Positions 43,663 through 52,326 of a stretch of DNA of 64,000 nt are shown piece after piece. The notes beneath the pieces are model-generated. The model saw nothing but the letters and a program-made list of their open reading frames with translations, was not told where the DNA came from and searched no databases. This DNA comes from an uncultured Bacteroidia bacterium (lineage in GTDB: Bacteria > Bacteroidota > Bacteroidia > Bacteroidales > ML635J-15), in the NCBI GenBank assembly GCA_902800045.1, contig CADCCZ010000001.1, positions 973,346 through 1,037,345 on the forward strand, written 5' to 3'. Position 1 is the stretch's first letter, and each line of letters begins with the position of its first letter. The position numbers and the translations under genes were made by a program.

Positions 43663-45354
43663 TTATATATTTTTACACCACTCGAAACCGAATCTCAAAC
43701 CTACATAATGGCCGAAATAACCACGATACAACTTATCAATCATTTTCTTAAACTTATACTCTGGAGCCAAATATACTTGGTTGCCATTCTTAAATACATA
43801 TCCGACCCTGATACCTCCCTTGGCAACTACCACGGGCGAAGTCTCCTTTTCCAAATATCCCCAATAATTATAATACTTCCCCATATCAAATCCGAATCCG
43901 GCAAGTGCATAAGGAGATACGGCAATTTTGTTCTTTCTTATCGGAACTTGGAATCCTGTATTCAATTGCCCCGAAAAATCATAATTAGCATTAGGAGAAT
44001 ATTGAGATGCTGCCACATACGGATGGCTACCTTGCACTCCAAGGTCAACACCAACAATAAAATAGCTGCCCATTGTAAACAAGCAATGGAACATAAAACC
44101 TACTCCTTGAGACTCGTGAATAGGCACAAATAAAGTTGCACCAATCATTCCACGGTAGGTGAGCCTATGATTTGGATTTTGATAACCGACATACACCCTC
44201 GTCTTATCTAAGTTTACGGCATCAGTTTTTACTATCTTCCATCCATCATCGAAGTGTTGCCAACCATACGAAACAGTACTTTTATTTTCAAGGAAAACAG
44301 TATTACCAGTGCCGTCACCATGATCGTTCGCAGACTGTAATGTAACATTTTCAGCTTTCTTAAATTTATCACACATATCCTTTGCGACCATCATCCTTAT
44401 ACCATATTCCGGATCACCTGACCTAATAGTTGCTGATATATCTTCGTCAACTATTTTTAACAAGCTAACCAACTTATCGTCAGACATGTTCTTCAATATT
44501 TTTGGAGAAAAATAATCTACAATGCCCTTATAGCCCTTAGACAAATCCTTTGCAAAATTTGCCGCCACATCATTCAACTTTTCATCTTTTACAACTATTT
44601 TTTTCGTCTCGTATGAAGTTACAAAATCCTCCAGTTCTGCAATCCTTGTAGACAAGTTAGTATTTTCTCGCCAAACAGCTTTCCACGTATTTATACCAAC
44701 CACCATATAAGTTGTGTCACTGGAAACAACCTGCTGAACCAACAGAGGACCACCAGAGTTGCCTGCATCTACTTGTGCAGTGTGCTGTATAACCAACAGA
44801 GAATCCTTATCCCCCAGCTTGCCAGTATTTACTTCGGCATTAGAGACAATACCTTTTCCCAACTGCCACACAGGGGAACCGCCCAAGCCTGGGAATCCTG
44901 CAGAAAAAACTTCCTGACCGTCCTTCAGCAACTTACTTTCCGACTTCAACGCTTCGACATCAGCCCCCGTAGGCAAGGCTATTATCGCAACATCGCGCTT
45001 AACATCGATACACAACACAGTACAAGCATTATATGTCTTGCTGTCATTATTAACCTGGAACTCCAAGCTTACTTTTTTGGCATTACCGACAACGTGTCTG
45101 TTGGTCACAACATACTTAGCACCACTTTTCGACTCAAAAACAAATCCAGAACCAAAAGACTTAGACCTGTTCATCATAGACCTTCCTGCTGAGATATAGC
45201 CATTTCGTTGCAACACTAACCCCAAGCGCGTATACAACGAATCCATTTCCATGTCATCAGTACGCACAATACAAACAGATTTCTTTAAATCACCACCAAA
45301 CGATGACATTACCATACATAATGCCACAGCAAACAAAAAAAACTTTTTCTTCAT
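43663..45354 (-). CDS. Trypsin-like serine protease fused to a predicted outer-membrane barrel
   Basis: A 563-residue exported protein (signal to about residue 20, SSFGG). Residues 25-240 form an S1C/trypsin-like protease with a full triad: H87 (VTNRHVVG), D121 (VKRDVAIIALP) and S200 (DAGNSGGPLL). A helical linker region (about 240-345) follows. A folded segment with NTF2-like or similar features (345-390) comes next. The last 170 residues alternate as barrel strands (RGMIGATLFVPI, GVGFMFHCLFTMGSYFIVGVDLGVQG, KIAVSPYALAGFGFDM, VAKGGIRVGYVF) and end in GLRFGFEW. There is no PDZ domain. The start is ATG 45354. Confidence 0.82.
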   Translation of the reverse strand: MKKKFFLFAVALCMVMSSFGGDLKKSVCIVRTDDMEMDSLYTRLGLVLQRNGYISAGRSMMNRSKSFGSGFVFESKSGAKYVVTNRHVVGNAKKVSLEFQVNNDSKTYNACTVLCIDVKRDVAIIALPTGADVEALKSESKLLKDGQEVFSAGFPGLGGSPVWQLGKGIVSNAEVNTGKLGDKDSLLVIQHTAQVDAGNSGGPLLVQQVVSSDTTYMVVGINTWKAVWRENTNLSTRIAELEDFVTSYETKKIVVKDEKLNDVAANFAKDLSKGYKGIVDYFSPKILKNMSDDKLVSLLKIVDEDISATIRSGDPEYGIRMMVAKDMCDKFKKAENVTLQSANDHGDGTGNTVFLENKSTVSYGWQHFDDGWKIVKTDAVNLDKTRVYVGYQNPNHRLTYRGMIGATLFVPIHESQGVGFMFHCLFTMGSYFIVGVDLGVQGSHPYVAASQYSPNANYDFSGQLNTGFQVPIRKNKIAVSPYALAGFGFDMGKYYNYWGYLEKETSPVVVAKGGIRVGYVFKNGNQVYLAPEYKFKKMIDKLYRGYFGHYVGLRFGFEWCKNI

Positions 45355-45387
45355 TATTATCAATAAATTAACAATTCAATATTTTCG

Positions 45388-45395
45388 CAAAGATA
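45388..45395 (-). promoter_or_regulatory. -7 box of the protease-barrel operon
   Basis: TATCTTTG on the minus strand, 33 bases before ATG 45354. It drives the protease gene and probably the gene after it. Confidence 0.7.
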
Positions 45396-45623
45396 AACTT
45401 CATATACAATTTACACAAATATTTTTTTAACAATTATTTCACAAAACAAACGCATGAACGACAGCACTTTATCTTTTCGAAACACCAACCATCAAGAATA
45501 ACATTCCTGTTAAATAACAACAAAAACAAGCAATAAATAAACAATAGACGACGTTATGTTAGTCGTAATTTGCAGGGGAAACAAGAATCCGTATAAAAAC
45601 GATTTTGTTTAATAACCCTATTA

Positions 45624-45642
45624 AATAAATTTATTAGTTTTG
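45624..45642 (+). promoter_or_regulatory. TetR promoter with AT palindrome, possible operator
   Basis: AATAAATTTATT (45624-45635) is a perfect 12-bp palindrome that touches the -7 box TAGTTTTG (45635-45642). This is where an autoregulating TetR protein would bind. The rest of the 302-base gap back to 45354 is AT-rich with no gene seen. Confidence 0.5.
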
Positions 45643-45656
45643 CAGCGAATTTAAAA

Positions 45657-46289
45657 ATGCAAAGGATGAACAAGGACAACAATATGGAACAGCAGATTCT
45701 GCAATGTGCCGAAGAACTGTTCCTAGAGAAAGGTTTCTCACTCGTAAGTACCACAGACATAGCAAAAAAGGCTGGCTGTAATCAAGCATTGGTTCACTAC
45801 TATTTTCGCACTAAAGAAAACCTGTTCCAGCAGATTTTTCAGGCGAAATTCACTAAGTTCCTCTACATTTTCACAACCTTCGACGACAGCGACGAGCCGT
45901 TCACCACAAGGCTACGCAAGAAAATAGAGGCGCACTTCGACCTGCTGATAGAAAATAGGCAGATTCCATTTTTGGTAATCAACGAACTGATTCTGAACGA
46001 AGAACGCCGCAGTGCACTTGTCAAAAACATTTACAACAAGAACCTTGAAATATATCGGCGCTTCGACCACGAACTGCAAGAAGAAATCCAGAAAGGCAAC
46101 ATCCGCCCCATCTCCACCATCGACCTACTAATCAACATAGTGTCGATGAATATAATTATATTCTTTATGCTTCCGATGCTAGAAAGCCAATTCAACTTCG
46201 ACGAGGAAGAAATTACAGAAATACTGCAGCAACGCAAACGCGAAGTAGTAGAGACAATAATGTGCAGCATAAGACCCCAAAACAAGTAA
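45657..46289 (+). CDS. TetR/AcrR family regulator
   Basis: A 210-residue regulator. The N-terminal helix-turn-helix is standard (ILQCAEELFLEKGFSLVSTTDIAKKAGCNQALVHYYFRTKENLF, residues about 14-57). The C-terminal ligand-binding domain is helical and unrecognised. It starts one transcript with the large dehydratase-type gene, whose ATG lies three bases after its stop. It therefore most likely controls its own operon in response to a substrate or acyl-CoA. The second and third Met of the start (residues 4 and 10) are alternatives. Confidence 0.92.
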   Translation: MQRMNKDNNMEQQILQCAEELFLEKGFSLVSTTDIAKKAGCNQALVHYYFRTKENLFQQIFQAKFTKFLYIFTTFDDSDEPFTTRLRKKIEAHFDLLIENRQIPFLVINELILNEERRSALVKNIYNKNLEIYRRFDHELQEEIQKGNIRPISTIDLLINIVSMNIIIFFMLPMLESQFNFDEEEITEILQQRKREVVETIMCSIRPQNK

Positions 46290-46292
46290 AGC

Positions 46293-49200
46293 ATGGAAAA
46301 TCAATTATATAGACTCGGAATCGACATAGGTTCAACAACTGTAAAAACCATAGTTCTCGACAGCGACGACAACATTCTGTTTTCGGAATACAGGCGCCAC
46401 AACGCCAATGTGGTCGATACATTGTCGGAAACGCTTGCAAAAGTAACCGAAAAACTTGGCGACATAAACGCAAGTACCGTAATAACTGGTTCTGTAGGAA
46501 TGGGTTACGCTGAAAAAATAGGCACAAGGTTCGTGCAGGAAGTCATCGCCTCCACCGAATGGATTAAGGAAAAATATCCGCAAGTGCGCACATTCGTCGA
46601 TATTGGCGGCGAGGACAGCAAGATGATTTTCCTCCAGCCAGGCAAAACTCCCGACATCCGCATGAACGGTTCGTGCGCAGGTGGAACAGGAGCATTCATC
46701 GACCAGACGGCCACCCTGCTTGGCATAGAACCGATAGAACTCAACCAGTTAGCTGCCGACCACAAGACAATCTACCCCATAGCTTCACGCTGCGGAGTAT
46801 TCTCGAAGACTGATATACAGAACCTTATAAGCCGAAACACCAGCAAGCAGGACATTGCCGCTTCGGTGCTCAACTCGGTGGCAATGCAGGTGACATCGTC
46901 GCTTGCCCGCGGAACCGACATAGTACCGCCAATACTTTTCTGCGGTGGTCCGTTCAAGTTTATACCACAACTAAAAGAGAGCTTTATTAACATCTTAAAA
47001 ATCAACAATGAAGATTGTATAATTCCAGAGAATACAGAACTATTCCCAGCATTGGGCTGCGCTTTCCTCGCAAAGAAGTACAACGAAGCGCCAAGTTTAA
47101 TTTCCAACTTAATCAAACACTTAAATAAAGAGCACAAATCTTCCTCTAAATCAAATGGTAATGTATTAAGAAAATTATTCAATTCGGAAGAAGAATTCCA
47201 AAAATGGAAGACTGAAAGACAGAAATTCTCACTGAAAAGCGTAGTGCCGATCGAAGGCTCAGAAATCAGGTGTCATCTTGGCGTTGACTCTGGTTCCACT
47301 ACGACAAAAGTCGTTCTCATCGACGATAACCTCAACATAATATACAAGGATTACCGTCGCAACAACGGCAACAGCTTCCGCACTTTCGTAGAAAGCATGG
47401 AAGCACTGCAACAATTTGAAAAAGAGAAGAATATAAAAATTAGCATAGTCAGCAGTACAGCAACGGGCTACGGCGAAAACCTATTAAAGAAAGCCTTTAA
47501 CTTAAACAATGGAATTATCGAAACCATGGCACATTACATTGCCGCAAGAGAGGTTTGCCCAGAGGTTTCGTTCGTACTCGACATAGGCGGACAGGACATG
47601 AAAGCCATATTCATCGACAATGGCAGTATAAAGCGCATCGAAATCAACGAGGCTTGTTCGTCGGGATGTGGCTCGTTCATAGAGACTTACGCCAACATGC
47701 TCAACTATCCTGTTGCTGAATTTGCACGCATGGCATGCACCGCCGACCAGCCCTACGACCTCGGCACCCGCTGCACCGTGTTTATGAACTCAAAGGTAAA
47801 GCAGTCGCTTCGCGAAGGCACCTCCATAGAGAACATTGCCGCAGGTTTCTCCTACTCCGTCATAAAGAATTGTCTATTCAAAGTGCTGAAACTAAAGAAC
47901 TTGAACGAACTTGGCGACAACATTGTCGTTCAGGGCGGAACAATGAAGAACCTTTCCATTGTCAAGGCATTGGAAGTGCTGACAGGCAAAAATGTCTTCT
48001 TCTCCGACATTCCCGAACTTATGGGAGCCTTTGGAGCTGCAATATACGGAAAATCAACAGATTGCCACAACGAGACCAGCATTTCGGAACTTATCAAGTT
48101 CAACGAATACAAATCGTCGATTGTAAACTGTAAAGGCTGTGAAAATCAATGCACTGTGAACATTTTCAAGTTCGAGAACGGCAATTCGTTCTACGCAGGC
48201 AACAACTGCGAGAAAGTCTTCTCCAACAGGTCCGAATGCACGGCAAAAGGCATCAACCTGCACGCCGAAAAGGACGACATGCTGTTTGAAAAGCACGAAT
48301 ACTCGACAGCCAAGAACGGCAAAAAGGTTGGATTGCCGCGTGCCTTGGGAATGTACGAGAATTTCCAGTTCTGGCAGGCGATGTTCAGCACATTGGGCTA
48401 CGAAGTCGTATTGTCCGGTGATTCGACAAACAAACTCTACGAGCCTGGCGTTAAGTCGATTATGTCCGACAACATCTGCTTCCCTGCGAAACTCATGAAC
48501 GGGCATATACTCGACCTTGTCAACAAGAAAGTCGATTTCATTTTCTACCCCTACATCGTACTCGAAGTAAAGGACGACGAGAAGTCGAACAACAGCTACA
48601 ACTGCCCCATCGTGAGCGGTTACGGAGACGTCATAAAGAGTTCAATCGATACTGAAAATAAATACGGTATAAGGCTTGACAATCCAATAATTACATTTGG
48701 TAACGATGAGCTACTTTGGAAGTCGTGCAATGCCTACTTGAAGTCTCTTGGCATTGACAAGAAGATGCGTCGCAAGGCAATCGAAAATGCCATCGAAGCA
48801 CAGGCAAACTTCCGCGCACGCCTCACAGAGCGCACCGCCGAGGTAATTGAAAAAGCCAATCGCGACGGCAGAACTGTTATCGTCCTTGCCGGCCGTCCCT
48901 ACCACATCGACCCGCTCATACAGCACAAAGTGTCACAGGCAGTTGCCGAGATGGGCATAGATGTTGTAACCGAAAATGTTTCGTATCTCGACAACGAAAA
49001 CATCTTCGACGAACTGCACTCGCTCACGCAGTGGAGTTTCCCGACACGAATCTTCAAGGCTGCTCACTATGTTGCCAATGCCCCCGACAATGTTCAGTTC
49101 ATAGAACTCACCTCGTTCGGCTGCGGTCCCGATGCCTTCATCCTCGACGAAATGGGCAGCATTCTCAACCGCAAAGGCAAGAATCTCACCATATTAAAGA

Positions 49201-50540
49201 TTGACGATGTAAACAACATCGGTTCGTTGCGCCTACGTATCCGCTCACTCGTCGAAAGCCTCAAGCTCAACAACGGACACCGCAAGGAGACCAAGTTTGT
49301 AACCACCAAGCCGTTTATGGAAGAAGACCGCCGCAGGTTGATTATAGGTCCGTACTTCGCAGAAGGCTATTCAGAGTTCATTCCAGCCTTCTTTAAGGCA
49401 AAGGGCTACAATCTGCTCAACCTGCCAAAAGGAACGCCAGAATCGAACGAATACGGCCTCAAATACGCCAACAACGACATATGCTACCCTGCCACCATTG
49501 TCATCGGCACGATAATGATGGCTCTCGAAAGCGGAAAATTCAATCCGGACGACATTGCCGTTGCCATCACGCAGACAGGTGGACAATGCCGCGCCAGCAA
49601 CTATTTGTCGCTGATTAAGAACGCAATGGTGACTGCAGGATTCGAGAATATTCCCGTAGTTTCGGTTGCGACAGGAAGCAGCAAGATAAACTATCAGCCG
49701 GGATTCGACCTTCATGTTTCGAAAAATATCGGTCTGTTGCTCAACACGATGCTGTATGCCGACTGCCTTTCCAAATTGTACCAAGGTGCAGTCATTAGGG
49801 AAAAGACAAAAGGTATCGCTCGGAAAATCAGGGACAAATACACCGAAATGAGCTTCCCGTACATCGAAAACAAGCAGGGCGACAAACTTCAGGGACTTCT
49901 GAAGAAGGCCGTTTCCGAATTCCGCGAGAACATCAACGAAGGAAGCACCTACCCGACCATTGGCATCGTTGGCGAAATATACCTGAAATACAATGCGTTC
50001 AGCAACAAGTATGTCGTCGATTGGCTCAACGACCAAGGCTTTGAGGTTGCCGTGCCGTCGATATACAATTTCTTCATCAACGGACTGGTAAACAATGCAG
50101 TAAACCGCAAATACCATATCAAGCCAAGCAAAACGCCAGCTTTTGTAACCACAGCGGTTTACAACCTAATTGCAAGAATAGCACGCAAGTACGACAAGAT
50201 TTGCGCAGGCTTCCCGAGCTACCGTCCGTTCGACAACCTATTCGAAGCCTTCGACGATGCCACCAAGATTGTAAATCCCGCCACCAACTTCGGCGAAGGC
50301 TGGCTTCTGCCTGCCGAAATCGCCAACTACGCCAAGAACGGAATCAACAGCGTGGTAAGTTTACAGCCATTCGGATGCATAGCCAACCACATAATTTCCA
50401 AGGGAATGGAGAAGAAAATCAAGCAGATTTATCCTGACATGAACCTCCTGTTCCTTGACTTCGATGCTGGCACATCGGAAGCGAATGTGTTCAATAGGTT
50501 GCACTTCATTCTGGATAATGCGAAAAGCAAGATGAAGTAA
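46293..50540 (+). CDS. Giant acyl-CoA dehydratase activase/dehydratase-like fusion
   Basis: A 1415-residue cytoplasmic protein. Residues 6-260 and about 328-585 are two BcrAD/BadFG activase domains, each with an ASKHA phosphate loop (GIDIGSTTVKTIVLD, GVDSGSTTTKVVLID) and the Cys pair that bridges a 4Fe-4S cluster between subunits (NGSCAGGTGAF with SRCGVF, and NEACSSGCGSF with TRCTVF). A Cys-rich part (CKGCENQCTV) and DUF2229 follow. The C-terminal third is HgdB-like. Such proteins pass ATP-driven electrons to 2-hydroxyacyl-CoA dehydratases or related reductases. Family members of this size are known; the substrate is not. Confidence 0.9.
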   Translation: MENQLYRLGIDIGSTTVKTIVLDSDDNILFSEYRRHNANVVDTLSETLAKVTEKLGDINASTVITGSVGMGYAEKIGTRFVQEVIASTEWIKEKYPQVRTFVDIGGEDSKMIFLQPGKTPDIRMNGSCAGGTGAFIDQTATLLGIEPIELNQLAADHKTIYPIASRCGVFSKTDIQNLISRNTSKQDIAASVLNSVAMQVTSSLARGTDIVPPILFCGGPFKFIPQLKESFINILKINNEDCIIPENTELFPALGCAFLAKKYNEAPSLISNLIKHLNKEHKSSSKSNGNVLRKLFNSEEEFQKWKTERQKFSLKSVVPIEGSEIRCHLGVDSGSTTTKVVLIDDNLNIIYKDYRRNNGNSFRTFVESMEALQQFEKEKNIKISIVSSTATGYGENLLKKAFNLNNGIIETMAHYIAAREVCPEVSFVLDIGGQDMKAIFIDNGSIKRIEINEACSSGCGSFIETYANMLNYPVAEFARMACTADQPYDLGTRCTVFMNSKVKQSLREGTSIENIAAGFSYSVIKNCLFKVLKLKNLNELGDNIVVQGGTMKNLSIVKALEVLTGKNVFFSDIPELMGAFGAAIYGKSTDCHNETSISELIKFNEYKSSIVNCKGCENQCTVNIFKFENGNSFYAGNNCEKVFSNRSECTAKGINLHAEKDDMLFEKHEYSTAKNGKKVGLPRALGMYENFQFWQAMFSTLGYEVVLSGDSTNKLYEPGVKSIMSDNICFPAKLMNGHILDLVNKKVDFIFYPYIVLEVKDDEKSNNSYNCPIVSGYGDVIKSSIDTENKYGIRLDNPIITFGNDELLWKSCNAYLKSLGIDKKMRRKAIENAIEAQANFRARLTERTAEVIEKANRDGRTVIVLAGRPYHIDPLIQHKVSQAVAEMGIDVVTENVSYLDNENIFDELHSLTQWSFPTRIFKAAHYVANAPDNVQFIELTSFGCGPDAFILDEMGSILNRKGKNLTILKIDDVNNIGSLRLRIRSLVESLKLNNGHRKETKFVTTKPFMEEDRRRLIIGPYFAEGYSEFIPAFFKAKGYNLLNLPKGTPESNEYGLKYANNDICYPATIVIGTIMMALESGKFNPDDIAVAITQTGGQCRASNYLSLIKNAMVTAGFENIPVVSVATGSSKINYQPGFDLHVSKNIGLLLNTMLYADCLSKLYQGAVIREKTKGIARKIRDKYTEMSFPYIENKQGDKLQGLLKKAVSEFRENINEGSTYPTIGIVGEIYLKYNAFSNKYVVDWLNDQGFEVAVPSIYNFFINGLVNNAVNRKYHIKPSKTPAFVTTAVYNLIARIARKYDKICAGFPSYRPFDNLFEAFDDATKIVNPATNFGEGWLLPAEIANYAKNGINSVVSLQPFGCIANHIISKGMEKKIKQIYPDMNLLFLDFDAGTSEANVFNRLHFILDNAKSKMK

Positions 50541-50546
50541 ATACAC

Positions 50547-50577
50547 AAAAAAAGGTTGCCGATGGCAACCTTTTTTT
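50547..50577. terminator. Two-way terminator between the fusion gene and tnaA
   Basis: AAAAAAAGGTTGCC and GGCAACCTTTTTTT form a perfect 14-bp stem around GAT. It has a T-run on both strands and lies between converging genes. Confidence 0.92.
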
Positions 50578-50593
50578 ATTGTAAATCCAAAAT

Positions 50594-51970
50594 TTACTTG
50601 AGTCTCTTGAACTGGCAAGTGAAGTGACGCATCAATTCTGCTTCCCAAGTGATTTCGAGACCGCGCTTGATAGTGTCGCGACGATCATAAACGTTCTTCA
50701 AAGCAGCTGCGATTACATCCATGTGGTTGTTGGTGTAAACACGGCGTGGGATGCAGAGACGTACAAAGTCGTTGCCACCGAAACGGTTTTCGCGTGTAAC
50801 CGGGTCACGGTCAGCGAGTACGTAACCGATTTCGCAAGCACGGATACCAGCTTCGAGGTAAAGTTCGCAAGTCAATGTCTGAGCCGGGAACTCTTCCTTC
50901 GGGATGTTGGTCAACACCTTGTCGGCATCAACGAAGATTGCATGACCACCAGCAGGACGCTGATAAGGAATGCCGTATTCGTCAAGCTTCTTTGCAAGAT
51001 AGTGAACCTGCTTGATACGAGTTTCAACCATGTCGAACTCAATGTTTTCCTTCAGACCAACTGCCAAAGCATCCATATCACGGCCGTTCATACCGCCGTA
51101 GGTAAGGAAACCTTCGAAAGGAATGCAGAACAACTTAGCACCTTCGTACCAGTCCTTCTTGTTTGTAGCGATGAAACCACCCATGTTAACAAGGCCGTCC
51201 TTCTTAGCTGACATAGTCATGCAGTCGGCGTAGCTGAACATTTCGAGAGCGATTTCGCGCAAGGTCTTGTTTGCATAACCTTCTTCGCGAGTCTTGATGA
51301 AGTAAGCGTTTTCGATGAAACGGGCCGAGTCGATGTTTACCGGAACACCGTACTTGTGGCAAAGTTCGCAGGTTTCGCGGATATTCTTCATGCTAACTGG
51401 CTGACCGCCAACAGTATTGTTAGTAACGGTAAGAACCATGAAAGGAACATTACCCTTGTTTTCCTTCAATACCTTTTCCAACTTTTCGAGGCTAACATTA
51501 CCCTTGAAAGGAACTTCGAGCTGAGTATCGTAAGCTTCGGGAACGGTAACGTCGATAGCAAATGCCTTACGGCTTTCGATATGACCCTTAGTAGTGTCGA
51601 AGTGAGCATTACCAGGAACAACCATACCGGGCTTTACCAAGTACGAGAACAAAACATTCTCGGCAGCACGACCCTGGTGAGTAGGAATAACATATTCGAA
51701 ACCAGTAAGTTCGGTGATAGTATCTTTCATGTGGTAGAAACTGCGTGCACCACCGTAGCTTTCGTCACCCATCATCATTGCTGCCCACTGGCGGTCGCTC
51801 TGTGCGCCTGTACCCGAGTCGGTAAGAAGGTCGATGTAAACATAGTCGCTCTTCAACATGAAAACATTCTGGTGAGCTTCGTTGAGCCACTTTTCGCGTT
51901 CTTCTCTTGTGGATTTCTTAATTGGTTCAACCATCTTAATTTTCCACGCTTCTGCAAATGGTAATTCCAT
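50594..51970 (-). CDS. tnaA: Tryptophanase
   Basis: A 458-residue PLP enzyme that splits L-tryptophan into indole, pyruvate and ammonia. The PLP lysine is in MTMSAKKDGLVNMGG. The C-terminus LMRHFTCQF keeps the His of tryptophanases where tyrosine phenol-lyases have Phe, and GIRACEIGYVLADRDP matches tryptophanase (RAVEIG) rather than the Arg-containing lyase site. NIDSARFIENAYFIK and IPRRVYT are typical. It is highly codon-biased. The leader is about 200 bases long and contains a small ORF and a hairpin, pointing to control before translation. Confidence 0.93.
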   Translation of the reverse strand: MELPFAEAWKIKMVEPIKKSTREEREKWLNEAHQNVFMLKSDYVYIDLLTDSGTGAQSDRQWAAMMMGDESYGGARSFYHMKDTITELTGFEYVIPTHQGRAAENVLFSYLVKPGMVVPGNAHFDTTKGHIESRKAFAIDVTVPEAYDTQLEVPFKGNVSLEKLEKVLKENKGNVPFMVLTVTNNTVGGQPVSMKNIRETCELCHKYGVPVNIDSARFIENAYFIKTREEGYANKTLREIALEMFSYADCMTMSAKKDGLVNMGGFIATNKKDWYEGAKLFCIPFEGFLTYGGMNGRDMDALAVGLKENIEFDMVETRIKQVHYLAKKLDEYGIPYQRPAGGHAIFVDADKVLTNIPKEEFPAQTLTCELYLEAGIRACEIGYVLADRDPVTRENRFGGNDFVRLCIPRRVYTNNHMDVIAAALKNVYDRRDTIKRGLEITWEAELMRHFTCQFKRLK

Positions 51971-52182
51971 AATTTAAATTTTTAAATTTATTAATAATTT
52001 TTTGATTGTCCTTTCGGAAAGAAATGAAATAGGAAACTATTCTCAGCAAAATAGTTAGATGCCGAAAATGGTTTCCAATACTAAAACGAATCGCGCTCCT
52101 TGATATTTAGGAATACCAAGCTCCTTTTTTCTAATATTGCGCAAATACTATTCATTTCAATTTTTTACAGAATGCAAAGTTA
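51971..52182 (-). promoter_or_regulatory. tnaA leader region with hairpin and promoter
   Basis: On the minus strand a TAACTTTG box (52175-52182) begins a leader of about 200 bases. GGAAACCATT (from 52076 down) pairs with AATAGTTTCC (to 52032) with one wobble, around a loop of 25 bases. A smaller CTTTC/GAAAG hairpin lies nearer the ATG. A 24-codon ORF lies upstream of both. No T-run follows the stems. Confidence 0.5.
52081..52155 (-). CDS. Possible tnaA leader peptide
   Basis: A 24-codon frame that starts MNSICAIL and ends KERDSF, within the tnaA leader. The length equals that of E. coli TnaC, and both start with Met-Asn. But it contains no Trp and no final Pro, so a TnaC-like mechanism would have to differ. 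A ribosome site is not obvious (Bacteroidetes often lack one). It could be a chance frame. Confidence 0.3.
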   Translation of the reverse strand: MNSICAILEKRSLVFLNIKERDSF

Positions 52183-52272
52183 CATCATAAAAATGAATGG
52201 TGCAAGATGTTTTTCAATATTGTTTTAAACAGGGCAAAACACGCCAATATTTACATCCGCATCAGAAGCCAA

Positions 52273-52304
52273 TAAAAAAAACGGAGAACGCAAGCGTCCT
52301 CCGT
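52273..52304 (-). terminator. Terminator of the TPR gene
   Basis: On the minus strand ACGGAGGACGC and GCGTTCTCCGT pair with one mismatch around TT, followed by seven T. Confidence 0.9.
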
Positions 52305-52326
52305 TCCAATATCATTTAATGTAATA

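Noticed and set aside
50594-51970. Tyrosine phenol-lyase
   Set aside because: The C-terminal RHF and the RACEIG segment match tryptophanase rather than the lyase.
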